Assembly: GCA_958496175.1 (NCBI GenBank)
Contig: OY292278.1
Span: 13,578,001-13,642,000 of the forward strand
From: Sisyra terminalis
Taxonomy: Eukaryota; Arthropoda; Insecta; Neuroptera; Sisyridae
Length of the DNA: 64,000 nt
Reading direction: 5' to 3'
Shown here in pieces: positions 12,680 through 24,117 of this stretch. Position numbers and translations under genes: made by a program. The notes beneath the pieces are model-generated. The model ran no database searches and had not been told where the DNA came from. It saw only the letters and a list, made by a program, of their open reading frames with translations. Position 1 is the first letter of the stretch. Each line of letters starts with the position of its first letter.

Positions 12680-12716
12680 AGCCTGATGAAGTTACGATAC
12701 GTAACAAAATGTAGCT
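12680..12716 (+). ncRNA. Hammerhead-like core, family A copy 1, right arm (mutated)
   Basis: Plus strand: AGC, CTGATGA, A, stem II GTTAC/GTAAC, then AAAA instead of GAAA, and TGTA, GCT. The same core defect as in the left arm is present, so both ribozymes of this copy are probably dead. Confidence 0.55.
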
Positions 12717-13435
12717 AATTTGAATATTAAAAAAAATTATTTATTAAAAAAACCGATCTGAAACAACTTGAATTGTCTTTTTATTTTTTATTTAGTTTTC
12801 AGAACACTAATTACAAAGAAAGCTTTTGAAAACATCTAGACAGCATTTTTTGTTGTAGATCTGTGTTATTTTAAAATAATCTACAAAACGGTTATGATCA
12901 TAACAAATCTTCCGGATGGACTTGAATTTGGTTCCTGTTTCAAATTTTCCATGGTCTTTACATATAGGTTAATATTAGGTAAATATATATGGTTCCTTTT
13001 GAAACGAAAAAAAAATATCTTCTGTGCCGGCTATTCTTGGCTACTTTCTTTAAATTCGAAGTTTTCTTCATGTTCTCTTTTTGACAAGTCCAGAATTCCA
13101 ATACGATGTCTTCAATGAATATTTAGAATAACTTAAATCGGATATTAAATCCTCCATGAATTGAAAAAATAGATAATTCAGACCAAAAAAGAATAATAAA
13201 TCAAAGCTTAGTTATAATAGCATATGGAATTATTAACGCAAAGCCATAGAACAAAAAATTATGGATAATGGACAATAAACCTATAAATTAAATTTTGAAG
13301 AAAAATAAAGACAATTAAACGTTGACACTGTTAGAACGTTAGAAAATTATTTTTTTCTAAGGAAAATAAATACATAAGAAGACAATTCAGGTTGTTTAAG
13401 ATCGTTTTTTTATTTAATATTTTTATTATTCAATT

Positions 13436-13472
13436 AGCTACGTTTCGTTACTTATCGTAACTTCATCAGGCT
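13436..13472 (-). ncRNA. Hammerhead-like ribozyme, family A copy 2, left arm (core intact)
   Basis: Minus strand: AGC, CTGATGA, one A, stem II GTTAC-GATAA-GTAAC, GAAA, CGTA, GCT. Stem I is AGC/GCU (3 bp). The predicted cut lies after the A of CGTA. Every conserved core base is present. The single A between CTGATGA and stem II is not in the textbook core but recurs in nearly all the motifs of this window. Stem III would be the loopless ACGU, so cleavage is expected in dimers. Confidence 0.62.
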
Positions 13473-13503
13473 TCTTGATGATAGTCAAGAATTATAATCA
13501 AGA

Positions 13504-13540
13504 AGTCTGATGAAGTTACGATAAGTAACGAAACGTAGCT
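13504..13540 (+). ncRNA. Hammerhead-like ribozyme, family A copy 2, right arm (core intact)
   Basis: Plus strand: AGT, CTGATGA, A, GTTAC-GATAA-GTAAC, GAAA, CGTA, GCT. Stem I keeps three pairs with one U-G wobble. The core is intact. With the left-arm motif it gives one ribozyme per transcribed strand. Confidence 0.62.
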
Positions 13541-13607
13541 AATTGAATAATAAAAATATTAAATAAAAAAACAAATCTTAAACAACCTGAATTGTCTTCT
13601 TATTTAA

Positions 13608-14300
13608 GAGTGGATCACCTTCAGAAATTCCATAAATGTCTTCTTATAACAAGAATAACGTGTTAAAAGGATTGGAATAGCTGACTAATGTATTTTCACT
13701 GATAAAATTTTAATAAATTGAAAATAACATAAAAAAATATCTTAAAAAAACTTTAAATGCGTTTTTCTCGAAATCAACTTTTTAAAACTGGGAGACAAGA
13801 TTTCTCAGAAACTATTCAACGGATTGACTTGAAACTGGAGAGTGTTATAGTTCAACACGTCTTCTTGGTACTGAACCTCTGAAATTGGCCAAACCTCCCC
13901 CCCTCAAAGTGGGAGAGGGGGAAAAGTCCAAAAAAGGTAGTTTTTTTTAACTTTTTTTTCAAAGTCAAACCATTTTGTGAATTTTCAACTTTTTTCGGAT
14001 TTTCGAGGTTCAGTACTAAGAAGACGCATTACCAAAACCTACATTTTTTGGAAAATCATTATCCGACTTCCGGTTTCCGAGAAAACTTGTCTCCCGTTTG
14101 CCTCCTCATTTTTGAGGACTCTTTTTCAAAGCGCTGTAAAAGGGGGAGGGAGGGACATATCGGGGTAAATAAAAAAAATAGTTTAAAACTTCAACTTTTA
14201 CATGCCGAAGACCGTTTTTTAATATCTCTAAAAAAAAACTTGGCAGCAGTTTTAAAAAAGTCATTTTATTTTTTTTTTACGTTCTGACGGTAATCCACCC
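13608..14300. mobile_element. TTAA-flanked non-autonomous DNA element F
   Basis: TTAA stands at 13604-13607 and 14301-14304. The ends are inverted: GAGTGGATCACC at the left and GGGTGGATTACC read in from the right. The TTAA target is typical of piggyBac and Kolobok transposons; the G-rich ends do not decide between them. Inside, 13790-13884 and 14001-14095 form an imperfect inverted repeat of about 95 bp (GGGAGACAAG...TACTGAACCTC). No transposase is present. It sits in family A copy 2, and copies 1 and 3 retain the unoccupied TTAA site. Confidence 0.78.
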
Positions 14301-14337
14301 TTAAGAAAATAAAAGCTGAGATCTGAATTTTATCATC

Positions 14338-15258
14338 TAAAATAAATACAAGTAATAATATGTTTTTGATACATTTAAATTACTTTCACCTTCCCTTTTA
14401 CCGAACATCTTGTTTTAAGTGTCATATTCTTTCACAGCCTGCAGTCTTACATCTTTGTATAATTGCGTTTCTTACGTTTTTGCCTGAACATTCCCGGATT
14501 TTAAAATTAGGCCAATTCCTGGAATTAAATTGTTTTAGAAACACGAGCTTTCGAATCATTAATTTCAAACACAATTTTCTCTCATCAATGTATTCTTTTC
14601 TGGCGTTACTTTCTTGAATTTGATAGCGGCCATTAGTTTGATAATATAGTACTTCAATAAATAATAAGAGTAATCGTTAAAGTCATCCGTTTCTCGGCGT
14701 CGTTATTTTTCGAAGGCAATCTGTTTGTGCTTTACAAGTGCCACGAACGTTGGATTGGTGTTAATGAGCTTCATTATGAACGTTTAAGCTCAACTTTCCT
14801 CCAACTCGCTTATATCTTTGCTCACCACATGCCGCATGTCCCTAAAACCAATTGACGAGCGTATAACTCGCAAGTAAACCGACAAAATAGCAGTAGTAGT
14901 AGGGGCATTCGTTCCCTGAAAACTACATTGGGAAACGGGACCGAATTGCATTTCAAGTGTCTTGTGATTTCAATAAACGTGCTAATATGCCACTATTATT
15001 TTCCCGCACCAAAGACAAATTGGATCGAGATTACGGGATGCGGGAATGTAGGGAATAGGGAGACGAGTAACGTGGCTCGGTGCTAAAGCTCGTGTACTTA
15101 CTTTATCCCTCGGCGACAGTTATTGTACATAAAAGTTTCGCAGACTTAATACATTTAAAACGTGTCTGAAACTTTTCTTTTTGTTAACCGGACTGTTGTC
15201 TCGTGCTAACTGGCTCAAGTCCAATGATTTCCTCTCATTTCGGTGCCATTTACGAAAT
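14338..15258. other. No gene seen; GC-richer island at about 14690-15260
   Basis: About 570 bp near 14690-15260 has visibly higher G+C and CpG content than its surroundings, with no long open frame and no transposon signature. It could be a regulatory or conserved noncoding element, an unrecognised exon region, or an old insertion. Only the composition is directly visible. Confidence 0.4.
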
Positions 15259-15262
15259 GCTT

Positions 15263-15370
15263 AATGGTTTCGTTAGGTTATCAAATGGCTTATGCTTGGA
15301 AAGCTTTCACGTTTTATACTTTGGCCTGGTGAAAAAAGCTCAGAATTTCAATGGAAAAACAAATTATGAT
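15263..15370 (+). repeat. Direct repeat, left copy (about 110 bp)
   Basis: Runs from AATGGTTTCGTTAGGTTATC through GGCTTATGCTTGGAAAGCTTTC to AAAAGCTCAGAATTTCAATG. It recurs at 17120-17230 with roughly nine in ten bases the same. It lies at the edge of the GC-richer island. Confidence 0.85.
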
Positions 15371-15540
15371 AAATCCATTGATTTTTAATTGTCTTAATTC
15401 CAAATTTTGTTCCACTACTTGTTCAACTGAAAGTTTGGATTAATATCAAATGTTGGCATAAAAGTTGAATTCGGATTATTAATTTCATGACCCATAATAA
15501 AACTAACTAAACTTACTATTATTTAAGAAGGCTTGTAGGG

Positions 15541-16960
15541 ATGAGATATAAAGAAAAATTTAAAACTATAATAATTTTTATGCAGACAATTTTCAACGAG
15601 TTAAATATGACCAAACATAGAGTAATTGGTATATTTTCGAAATTTAAACATAGAATTTCAAAAATTCCTATGAAAACTAAAGGAGGAGATCATAAATCAG
15701 CACTATTTGGTGGGAAACATGAGAAAGTTATTTCATTTATTAAAAGTTTAAAATAATGTGAAAGTCATTTTGGGGGAACGAAAAGCCGAAGAACATACAT
15801 GTCCTCAGAATTAACTATTGGAAAATTATTTAAAATATATAATGATAACCAAGCTGCAGAAAATAAGGAAGACCTTTAAGTAAGAAAGGTAATTTTTTTA
15901 TAAAATTTTCAGTACAAAATTTAATATAGGATTTTCAACCTCAACTGTTGACGAATGTAATACTTGTCTTCGGTTAGATTTTAGGATAGAGGAGAACAAA
16001 AATGATCAAGTTAAGATGGAGATCTTAAAAGCTCACAAAATAATCCACCTTAAACAAGCAAAAAGTTTTTTAATGTCTTATGATTGCCAGTAGAATTTTG
16101 TTTTACCGAAAGTTAGCTGTACTACTGTTAGTTGTACTACTACAATTTATCGGTTGCTAATGGGGTATCTAGCGATTATTTGAATCCTGTAAAGAATCTT
16201 TATTTACATGGGCAAAAAACGAAGCTAATAAATCATCAAACGAAGTTGCTTCAATTGTTAATAATGAACTAAAACCACAAAACTTAACCTGGTTTACCTG
16301 ATATTACTGGCTGATGGTTGCCCCTGGAAAAACAAAAATGTCAACATCCTAACGATATGTGCTAGCTGGTCGAAAATTGATGCTCCCATTGGTATAAAAA
16401 TATTGGACTTATATTTTTAGTAACAGGTCATTCTTTTCTACCGACTGATGGAGTTTTCGGTTTAATAGAACAACGTCTAAATAAGAAGAAAACTATTTTG
16501 AAACCAGAGGAATGCCATTCTATTTTTGCTGAATATCGGGGAGTAAAAAATTGGAATTAACAAGAAGCCATATGACTGGGTTCAATTGCCCGAAAGTGCA
16601 TGAAATCAGCAAACCAATTGCATTTTAAAAGGTCGCAAAATTTACATCACGAAAACCAAGAAAGACAACATACAAATTAAGGAACAATATTCTTACAACC
16701 TGAGTTCCGGAACTTATAAACCATTTTTGTTTGTCAAATTTATTAGCAATGAAAATTCCTATTAGAATATCAGTAAGGCAGGAAAAAATGATCGATATAC
16801 CCAATTTATAAACAAAATATTTAGGATTAGATTAGGGGATCATTGAAATATTCGGTTGGTACAAGAATATTATGCCAATTCCAACGGTTCAAAATTAGGA
16901 GACACAAAACAGTTCTGATTGGGAATGTTTTCAGAACGAAGAATTGTTTGATGAAATGGA
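15541..16960 (+). pseudogene. Decayed RNase H-like, transposase-type gene of a multicopy insect family
   Basis: Frames shift often, but blocks are in order. They are SFIKSLK at 15730-15750, ESHFGGTKSRRTYMSSELTI at 15758-15817, STKFNIGFST near 15910-15945, STVDECNTCLRLD at 15945-15985, SYDCQ and FVLPKVS near 16077-16115, LFTWAKNEANKSSNEVASIV near 16195-16260, an ADGCPWKNKN-like block near 16313-16335, a GHSFLPTDGVFGLIEQRL-like block near 16425-16475, and KPEECHSIFAEY at 16500-16535. I recognise this arrangement from uncharacterised insect proteins present in many copies. The spaced acidic residues (DCQ, ADGC, D..FG.IE) suggest an RNase H-fold nuclease or transposase. That function is inferred, and I cannot assign a superfamily. 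Terminal inverted repeats were not found. Confidence 0.55.
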
Positions 16961-17119
16961 AATTGCAACAAAAGAATATAATTCGATATTTAAGTTTATT
17001 TTGACACTTTGAATTTGTTTAAAATATTTAAACTTTGTACTTAAATAACTTCAAATCCTATTATGAATTTGAACTTTTATGTAATTAATAAAAAGATTTA
17101 TTAAAATTCGGTGATATTG

Positions 17120-17230
17120 AATGGTTTCGTTAGGTTATCAAACGGCTTATGCTTGGAAAGCTTTCGGGGTTTATACTTTGGTTCGGTGAAAAAAGCTCAG
17201 AATTTCAATGAAAAAACAATTTTTTATGAT
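17120..17230 (+). repeat. Direct repeat, right copy (about 110 bp)
   Basis: Second copy of the 15263-15370 unit in the same orientation, 1,857 bp downstream. The two bracket the transposase-like relic. Too long for an ordinary target-site duplication. Confidence 0.85.
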
Positions 17231-19400
17231 ATTATAAAATTGAAAATACAAATTGTATCAAACACGCACAAGTGATTTTTTTTATATCAAAGATGAACAT
17301 CCCATTTCTTACAAGCAAAATGAAACTGTTGTCTCAAAAAAATATTTGGAACTTATAAGAAATCAAATTCAGAACTATCAAAAATAATTTATAACATGTA
17401 GAATTTTCAAAAATGAAAATTGAGTAATTCTGTACAGAAAATCAGCCCTACTGTAAAATCAGGTAAAAGCGTTATGTCCACCTTTGATTGGGAAATCTTT
17501 AATTGTTCCTCAAATCCTCAATATGTTTGATTTCTATATTCATCTGTTGAAAGTTTAAATACCAAAACTTGAAATACTCTAACAAAAACTTAGAAAACAT
17601 ATGTTGAACTTACCAAAATCGAATTTCGAAAACATTGAATCTGAAAAAAAAGAAAATTTTCAAGTGACTTAGCTGCACAGAAACTTTAAAAAAAAAACTA
17701 TAAAAAAAATATATCCCTGCTCGCTTATACTTGCAAAACTCATTGAGAACCGAACATGGTTTTCGTCTAATTCAATTTTCTAGTTTCTCATTCAAATTCT
17801 CGACTCGTAAGCTACGATGCGAATGAAAAGTTCAAAATTTGCCAACTTCCTGCCAATTTGTTGACGCTGCAACCAATTTTCATACTTCATGCCTTGCAGC
17901 ACTGAATATCTTAAATTAATAAAACCATCTTACACATTTTCAAGTGGTTATGATGTAGAAAATTCAACGGCTTCCACTTGATAATTTCACTCAATTAAAT
18001 CAGAGAAAAATTAGCAAAAGAAATGGGAAAATGCGCAATAATTCAAGCTAATTTATTTATAATAATAAGAGCTTAAATCATGGGCGCAAAGTTAAGGGCA
18101 AAGTGGGGAATAATTGAGAAGATTGAGGCTAACAATTGGTAAATTTTTTTTATGAGTGTAAAAGTAAGATGGAAAAGTGTGTTTGTAATTGACGTGTAGG
18201 AAATTACCTATCAGGATATCGACAAGGCTAAGGGATATAATGGCGTTATTATCGCTCTGCTCGTTCAATAGTTCGATATTGAAATGCATTCATTATGACA
18301 TATTTTGAACTTCAATAAAAAATGTGGGAAAAATGTGAGAAGATCTTTATTGAACCTAATTCTATACCAAAAAAAAAAAAAAAAAACAAACCAAAACGTA
18401 GTGTAAACAGTTTTTAAATTGTTTTTATTTTTCCAAACAAAAACTTTACATTTGTGATCAACATGTTATGGGTTCAAACTCCGTTACATGTGAAAAAAAT
18501 CTAATCCAAAATAACCGGAAATAGTTAATGTTCTGTTTTATCATCAAAAAAGTAATCATTAGCTTTTCAAAGTTTACATGGAGCCAATGACCTAATATAA
18601 GTATCAACGATTCAAACAATTTGGAAAACGTAACCTTCCGTAAGGTAGAAAATCAAAAATAAAGAGATAATTTTCCAACTAAATATATAAGCAAACTTTG
18701 AATTTGCGTTTTCTGCGTTCATTACTATGAATTTGACTGTTCAGTTTTCTACTCAATAATTTAAAAACGAAAAAAATCCTAATTCAGAATTTTTGTCGTC
18801 CATAGCAATATTCTAAAAACATTTAATTCCCACAATAAAATACCAACGTATGGTATATATTTAGAATCGAAAACCTACAATTTAAATTGGTCTTATTAAT
18901 TATGTAAGACACGCGAAGGTTACGAGACTCAACTTTCGTCAAAAAGAATCCATTTATCGGACGATGAAATTGACGAGAGACGCGGTTTTTATTTGTATTG
19001 ATGGACAAAAAAAAATCGAAAAGAAAACTTTGATACAGTCTAAATATATGTTTCCTTTCTCTTGTACGCATTTTGTCGATTCCATTGGAATTCCATTGGA
19101 AACATTTTAGCTTTAACAATGTTCTAATATTTATAATTTCCCTTTTATTATATCCTAACAATTGCGTCTTATAATGATTTATTGATTGTGATTTTTAATA
19201 CTTCTTTACGTTTTTATTATGTACATGGTTATTCCACTGAAGATTTGAAAAGGTATTATACAGTTTTGACATTAAAAAAAGGTTTACAAGGTTTAAAGGT
19301 TTTAAAGTGTACCATAGTTTTTTCTAGAAATTTTAAGAGTTCTTTCATATTGCCTCCTCTTTGTTGTCCAATAATTCTGTAAGAACTTTGTCTAAATTAA
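17231..19400. other. No gene seen
   Basis: AT-rich; a pure A run of about 18 at 18369-18386. The 112-residue reverse frame at 18823-19161 has no recognisable domain and AT-driven composition. Confidence 0.35.
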
Positions 19401-19499
19401 CTTGTGGACTCCCGAATTTTGGACATCATGGTTAAGGGTTATGCTGTTATAGATTTGTTACAATTTTCTCAGGTTGAGGTTTCTCCTCCTTCAAGAATA

Positions 19500-19745
19500 T
19501 CCCTGTGGAAAAATCTGCAGTGATCCACTCTAAGTTTCCCCAGTTTTGCTTTTTCTTCCATAAATCTATATCCTACAGTATGAGGTTTCCCACCTAGTTC
19601 CCTTTTCTTATACCGTTCTCAACTTATTGGCTTCGTCATCACTCTTTTTAATTTGGATTTGAAACCTGCATTATAATGTTTCTTTGGGATTTTTTTAAAT
19701 CGTTCTAACCCATAATACCGATATTTCTGGTTGCCTCCTTTATGC
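19500..19745 (-). pseudogene. Unrecognised coding-like fragment
   Basis: Minus strand from 19745 to about 19500 gives some 83 codons with only one stop. Composition is lysine/arginine-rich and globular (starts GGNQKYRYYGLERFKK; later RELGGKPHTVGYRFMEEKAK and LGKLRVDHC). A further Arg/Lys-rich stretch (CPLRRKAKKAEPRK) lies upstream on the same strand near 19905-19865. I do not recognise the family. The sequence outside has no terminal repeats that I can see. It may be an old gene or transposon remnant. Confidence 0.3.
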
Positions 19746-19984
19746 TAGTGATTCCCTAGTGACTAGAAATCTATAACAATTTTTGCTGCAAACGGATATG
19801 TGCACTTTCAGATATTTCGAATTGTCATCACTGCAGATTAGTATCATCTGTTGTTCCTTACTTCCTAGGTTCCGCCTTTTTTGCCTTTCTCCTAAGGGGC
19901 AGTTCAAAACTCTTCGATATTTAGTGTTATCAATGTGGTTCTTGTAGGTGACGATATTTTCGATCCAAGTGTGTAAAATTACTT

Positions 19985-20190
19985 CTAGATATTCCTTGTT
20001 CTTTTATGTCGGTATTATCCGAAATTCACTTCGGTTTCATAGTTTTTAATTACCATAATTTCAAATAAACTTTCGCCCCACTTATGTATAACCACTCCTA
20101 GATATTCCTTGTTCTTCTATGCCAGTACTATCCGAAATTTACTTCTGTTTCATAGTTTTTAATTACTATAATTTCATATAAACTATTTAT
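19985..20190. repeat. Two-copy tandem repeat, period 113 bp
   Basis: CTAGATATTCCTTGTTCTT starts at 19985 and again at 20098, each followed by about 70 matching bases (GTATTATCCGAAATTCACTT... and GTACTATCCGAAATTTACTT...). A local tandem duplication. Confidence 0.8.
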
Positions 20191-20285
20191 ATATAAAATA
20201 TTTTGTTGAGAATTTGTGATATCATTTATTGGTCCATGACCAATACATGTAGTTTCTTTTAGTTGTATTTAACCGTTAGTTGTAT

Positions 20286-20438
20286 TTAATCGCTTTATAA
20301 CTACAAAGGTTTTTAGCAAGTCTAAAAAAAATAAAAATTCATAATTCGAAAAATATCTAAACTTTGTTTGTTACAAGATTCAAACCCAACACCTACCAGT
20401 TTTGGAGTGGTTTCCTTGATCACTTGACCACTAGAAGG
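20286..20438 (-). mobile_element. tRNA-derived SINE, copy 2
   Basis: Minus strand: A-box-like TGGTCAAGTG (20421-20430), B-box GGTTTGAATC (20377-20386), then the family body (GATATTTTTCGAATTATG) and tail (GTAGTTATAAAGCGATT). The head matches copy 1 (GTGGxCxAGTG, CCACTxCAAAACTxGTA), confirming a SINE family rather than isolated tRNA pseudogenes. Confidence 0.68.
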
Positions 20439-20439
20439 C

Positions 20440-23400
20440 TATATATCAAAGTTTATTAGGCAGAAAAACTATGCCAAAAATATAAATTAAGTAAACTCCA
20501 TTTTTTAGTAGAACAGCTTTGCATGAAATACACTAACGTTGTTCGGATGAAAAATACTGAAATTTGTAAAAATTATATAAACTAATATTTCATTGAAAAT
20601 TTTTGTTTTAAAAGGCACAAATGAAAAATTATCTTCACCTCTTCTACCATTTAAAAAATATAATAACCAAATTATAAACCTTATATGTACTTAAAAAAAG
20701 ATTTTGGACCATTTTCTAAAAAAAATCTACAATTTCCAAAGAACCATTACTTAATATGCAAGTTAAACATATGCTGTTTATTACGCTAAACTATCGATTT
20801 TCAAACTGGAATGTAGCGATTCCTAAAGGAGACGAGGGGAAAACAAAAAAAATGTGGGAAAAAACAATTTCCCAGTAAAATTAATACCCATCGAAAACGC
20901 CCAAAAATTTATTTGAAAATTATTAATTTTAATATAATTTGTTTTTTTTTCGAATAAATTTCACAATCTGCATAGAGTTGCAATAAGTGCATTCAATCCA
21001 TACACAATCACATGTAAGCACTAGTCCTAGTAGATTAGTGCTGTATAAGTACAAAGATATATAAAATTTATCGAAAAATCAATAGGGTTTGAGTAAAAAT
21101 TAATTTGAGCTTCAAATATTGATTAAAATACACAGTTTTAAGAAATAAAATAACTAAAGAATTTAAATTAAAACCAACATTTTTAAATTTTAATTTCACA
21201 AACAGCAAAAATTAATAATCCATAGAGCAGATCTCTTTTCTGGAATTGCTTAAAGAATTTTTTTCCGATAAACCTTTCGAAAAATGGGGAAAAAATCAAT
21301 TTTTCCTTGTAATATCTAATAATTTTCGAGGAAACCCCAAAATTCATATTTAATGAACTTATTTCAATAGAACCTATTACACAGCCAAACCATATAATTT
21401 TCGGCACAGTAATTACTGTCGAAAATAAACGCTTTTTGACCAAACGATAAGACTATTATTACTTTCATTCCACTTTCTTCGAGTGCCACTTTAAAGCTCT
21501 TGCAAAAGCTCAAATTTCTTCACCAAATAGCATCAAACATCACACAAATACAAAGCTCACCAGTGAAAAACACCACGTTGGCGATTCGTTTGAGTGGAAC
21601 CAGGACAAAGATAATTTACATTGTGGCGCCCTGCCGCTCGAATATGACGCAAAAAAATCAACTTGTAAACTTGATAATTTTCTTTTGAATTTCATTCGAA
21701 TGAAATAAAATTCTCAAAAGTTTCGCCTCTCGAAAGAAATGAGAAATGAAAGAATCGCTTTTCAGAAACTGCAAAAAAAAGCACCAAGAGGGGAAAATTC
21801 TTCCTTGACTTGTTTTTTTCTCTTTCCGCCCAACTTCGCTAATGCTGTTAGTAAAAGTTTTTGCAAAACTTTAGCTTTTTGGATTTCTAATTAAACTATT
21901 GATTTTTCCTTTTATCGTATATCGTTAAGGGAAATTTACGATTTTCGCCTTGATTTTTTTTCCAACCATGTTATTTGAACCAGAAATATTGTGCGAACCA
22001 CTGAGGCTTAAACAATAAAAATACCAAAATTATATTTTTTGCTTTTAATAAAAGCTCTTCATTATCATAGCTTTTGTGGAATTGTTTCCTTAATTTATTT
22101 ATTTTGAAGATAATAACTTTGTAGACCTCATTCTTGTAACGTCTTAAGTTTATATTTTCATTATGAATATAAACTCTTTCATAAACGAAATTAAACGAGA
22201 ATTAATTCAATCAATTTCAGAACAACAATGAACAAACAAACAAATTAATACATTCTACTTCATCTTTTATAAACATGTATCCCACCTACCCTTATTTTCT
22301 AATCTTGATGGCCATGTTTATATTCATTGCTTGCTGAACTAATAATTATTACAATATTCATATCCTTCTATTTCTATCGGGTGTAAATTAAATCAGAGTG
22401 GGTCAAACATTTACGTCTAACAATTAATTGATACCGTTTGCGAAAATAGCAACCTTTAAAATTTGCAACCTCTAGTGGTACCATTAATTAAATTTCACAA
22501 TTTGATGGTTTCAATTATCCATTAGAATAAAAATAGGAAAATCTCAAGATATTCACGTTGTTAAATTAGTTTTCCTTTTGTACAAAGGCTGTGTATAAGA
22601 ACAGTATAGGGGATTGTTTTATTTTTTGTAAGTGCAATTTCGAATGCGTTTGTAGGTGCATGGGGATGGGATGATTTTGTAAGTGTGACGCTTGTCTTGT
22701 TTCTCTAATTCAATAGAATAGTAATTTCGTGCTGGTACTGTTTGAAGAAAATGGAGAATTGCAACCTGCCGGAAGTTGGATGGGGATGAGGCACCAGGGG
22801 GTTGTATTTAACGCCACCTTGTCTACCTTTTGCCTTGTTCAAGTTTCCAGTTTATTTTAACCCATTCGCTGCCGTTTCGGATGCACTGAATTCAAATATA
22901 ATTCCCACACAAACTAGAACGGCGGTAAATAAGATTTACGATGAATTCCATGCCAAATTTATATATGTGGGATATGGTACAAACGGGACAAAAGCTCCAG
23001 GCTCGCGTGCACGAGCGAGAAAGAAAACCATACACACCATAGAGTCATCAACAATAAGATTTATTGTCCCTTTTGTCCTTTTCAAACAGTACCACCGAAA
23101 ATACAAATACCAACTTTTACCGAACGCACCGAATAAATACATCCACTAAATTAAGTGGGTTGCGTTAAATAACCGAAAATCAAATTTCGTCAAAGTTTCC
23201 CGTCCGATACCGCGATCGCTTACCACTTGATTGTTTCGCAATTATTAAGTGCTTTAGTAAACTAATCATAAACATTTCTCAAGCTTTCAACTGCGACGAA
23301 AGCTCGCAAGTAGCAGAATTTACTTGAAACTGCATCAATTAAGGTTTAATGAAAGCTCAGTGGAAAAAGTTAAATAACTTTACGATCAAAGATTGCTCAA

Positions 23401-23605
23401 GAAACAAAAAAAAAAACACGAGTGCAAAGCTTGCATGATCAAAAGATCAAATAAATTGCTTGTCGCTATTTAAACAATTTTAGTTATAAAGCTTAACGAG
23501 CTTTTATTGATAATAGTGAGAAAACATATTTTTTTTATTTGTGAACTTTGAATAGAGGTTCTGGTTTATTTGCGATTTTCAATTACCTGTTTTAATTAAG
23601 CTTTA
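20440..23605. other. No gene seen; composition island at about 22720-23320
   Basis: Mostly AT-rich. Between 22720 and 23320 the sequence is more balanced, and frames are open on both strands (plus 22802-23149, 115 codons; minus 22936-23142). Two overlapping antisense frames with no domain argue against coding. I see no transposon termini there. Confidence 0.35.
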
Positions 23606-24078
23606 TCGTTATGAAGTTTTTTAGGTTTTATTGGATTATACTTCAACTATTTTTTTTTAATTTGAATAGTAATTTATGTTTTATTTTGCAAAAAATAAAA
23701 GAAAAAATTTTGGATCCATTATGTATTTTCCAAAATAATTTACAATCAAATATAAGTAAGCCTAGAAAAAAAAAAAATTTTTTTCTTCTTTTAATTGGCC
23801 TTAAATGATTGGCTTTAAGTAATGATGATAATCCTGACAGATAATCTGGTCCTGTCAATCGATAGGTTAGGCATGTGGGAGCATCTTGCACTCATTAAAT
23901 GTGATATCCTTGATAATATTGAAAATACCAGAAGAATTACAAAAAGTAAAAAGCACAAAACCCTGGATAAATTCAAAATTTAATTCATGTTATATTTCTG
24001 TCCTTGTAAAACAATATTCAACTTTGGATTGTAAGAAATAAGGACCAATTTATTCGTGGAATATTTTTTTATTTTTGT

Positions 24079-24117
24079 GCCAACATTTTGTCAAATATTT
24101 CTTGACTTTTTCAGGAC
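24079..24117 (-). ncRNA. Hammerhead-like core, tandem unit 1 (mutated)
   Basis: Minus strand: GTC, CTGAAAA (needs CUGANGA), A, stem II GTCAA/TTTGAC region, AAAATGTT instead of GAAACGTT, GGC. Stem I GUC/GGC keeps three pairs including one wobble. Core changes suggest it is inactive. Confidence 0.5.

Larger units (their letters stand above)
12454..12790 (+). mobile_element. Palindromic element family A, copy 1
   Basis: A one-sided leader (GATGATAAAATTCAGATCTC) is followed by two long arms that are reverse complements of each other: about 12480-12607 and 12665-12790. The arms meet around an AT-rich centre. Each arm contains a hammerhead-ribozyme-like core in opposite orientation. Copies 2 (13365-14337, inverted) and 3 (49448-49790) share arms and leader. 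No protein is encoded. By its cores it resembles a non-autonomous Penelope-like or retrozyme-type element; that assignment is inferred. Confidence 0.72.
13365..14337 (-). mobile_element. Palindromic element family A, copy 2, split by a TTAA element
   Basis: This copy is inverted relative to copies 1 and 3. Arms at about 13380-13472 and 13500-13605 are near-perfect reverse complements around a short centre. Its leader (GAGATCTGAATTTTATCATC, 14318-14337) is separated from the arms by the TTAA-flanked element at 13608-14300. Copies 1 and 3 show the uninterrupted leader-arm junction, so the order of insertion is clear. Confidence 0.78.

Noticed and set aside
18823..19161. 112-codon reverse frame
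   Set aside because: No domain and AT-driven residues (Asn, Ile, Lys, Phe); no supporting context.
22802..23149. 115-codon frame with an overlapping antisense frame (22936-23142)
   Set aside because: Openness on both strands fits a composition island; no recognisable protein on either strand.
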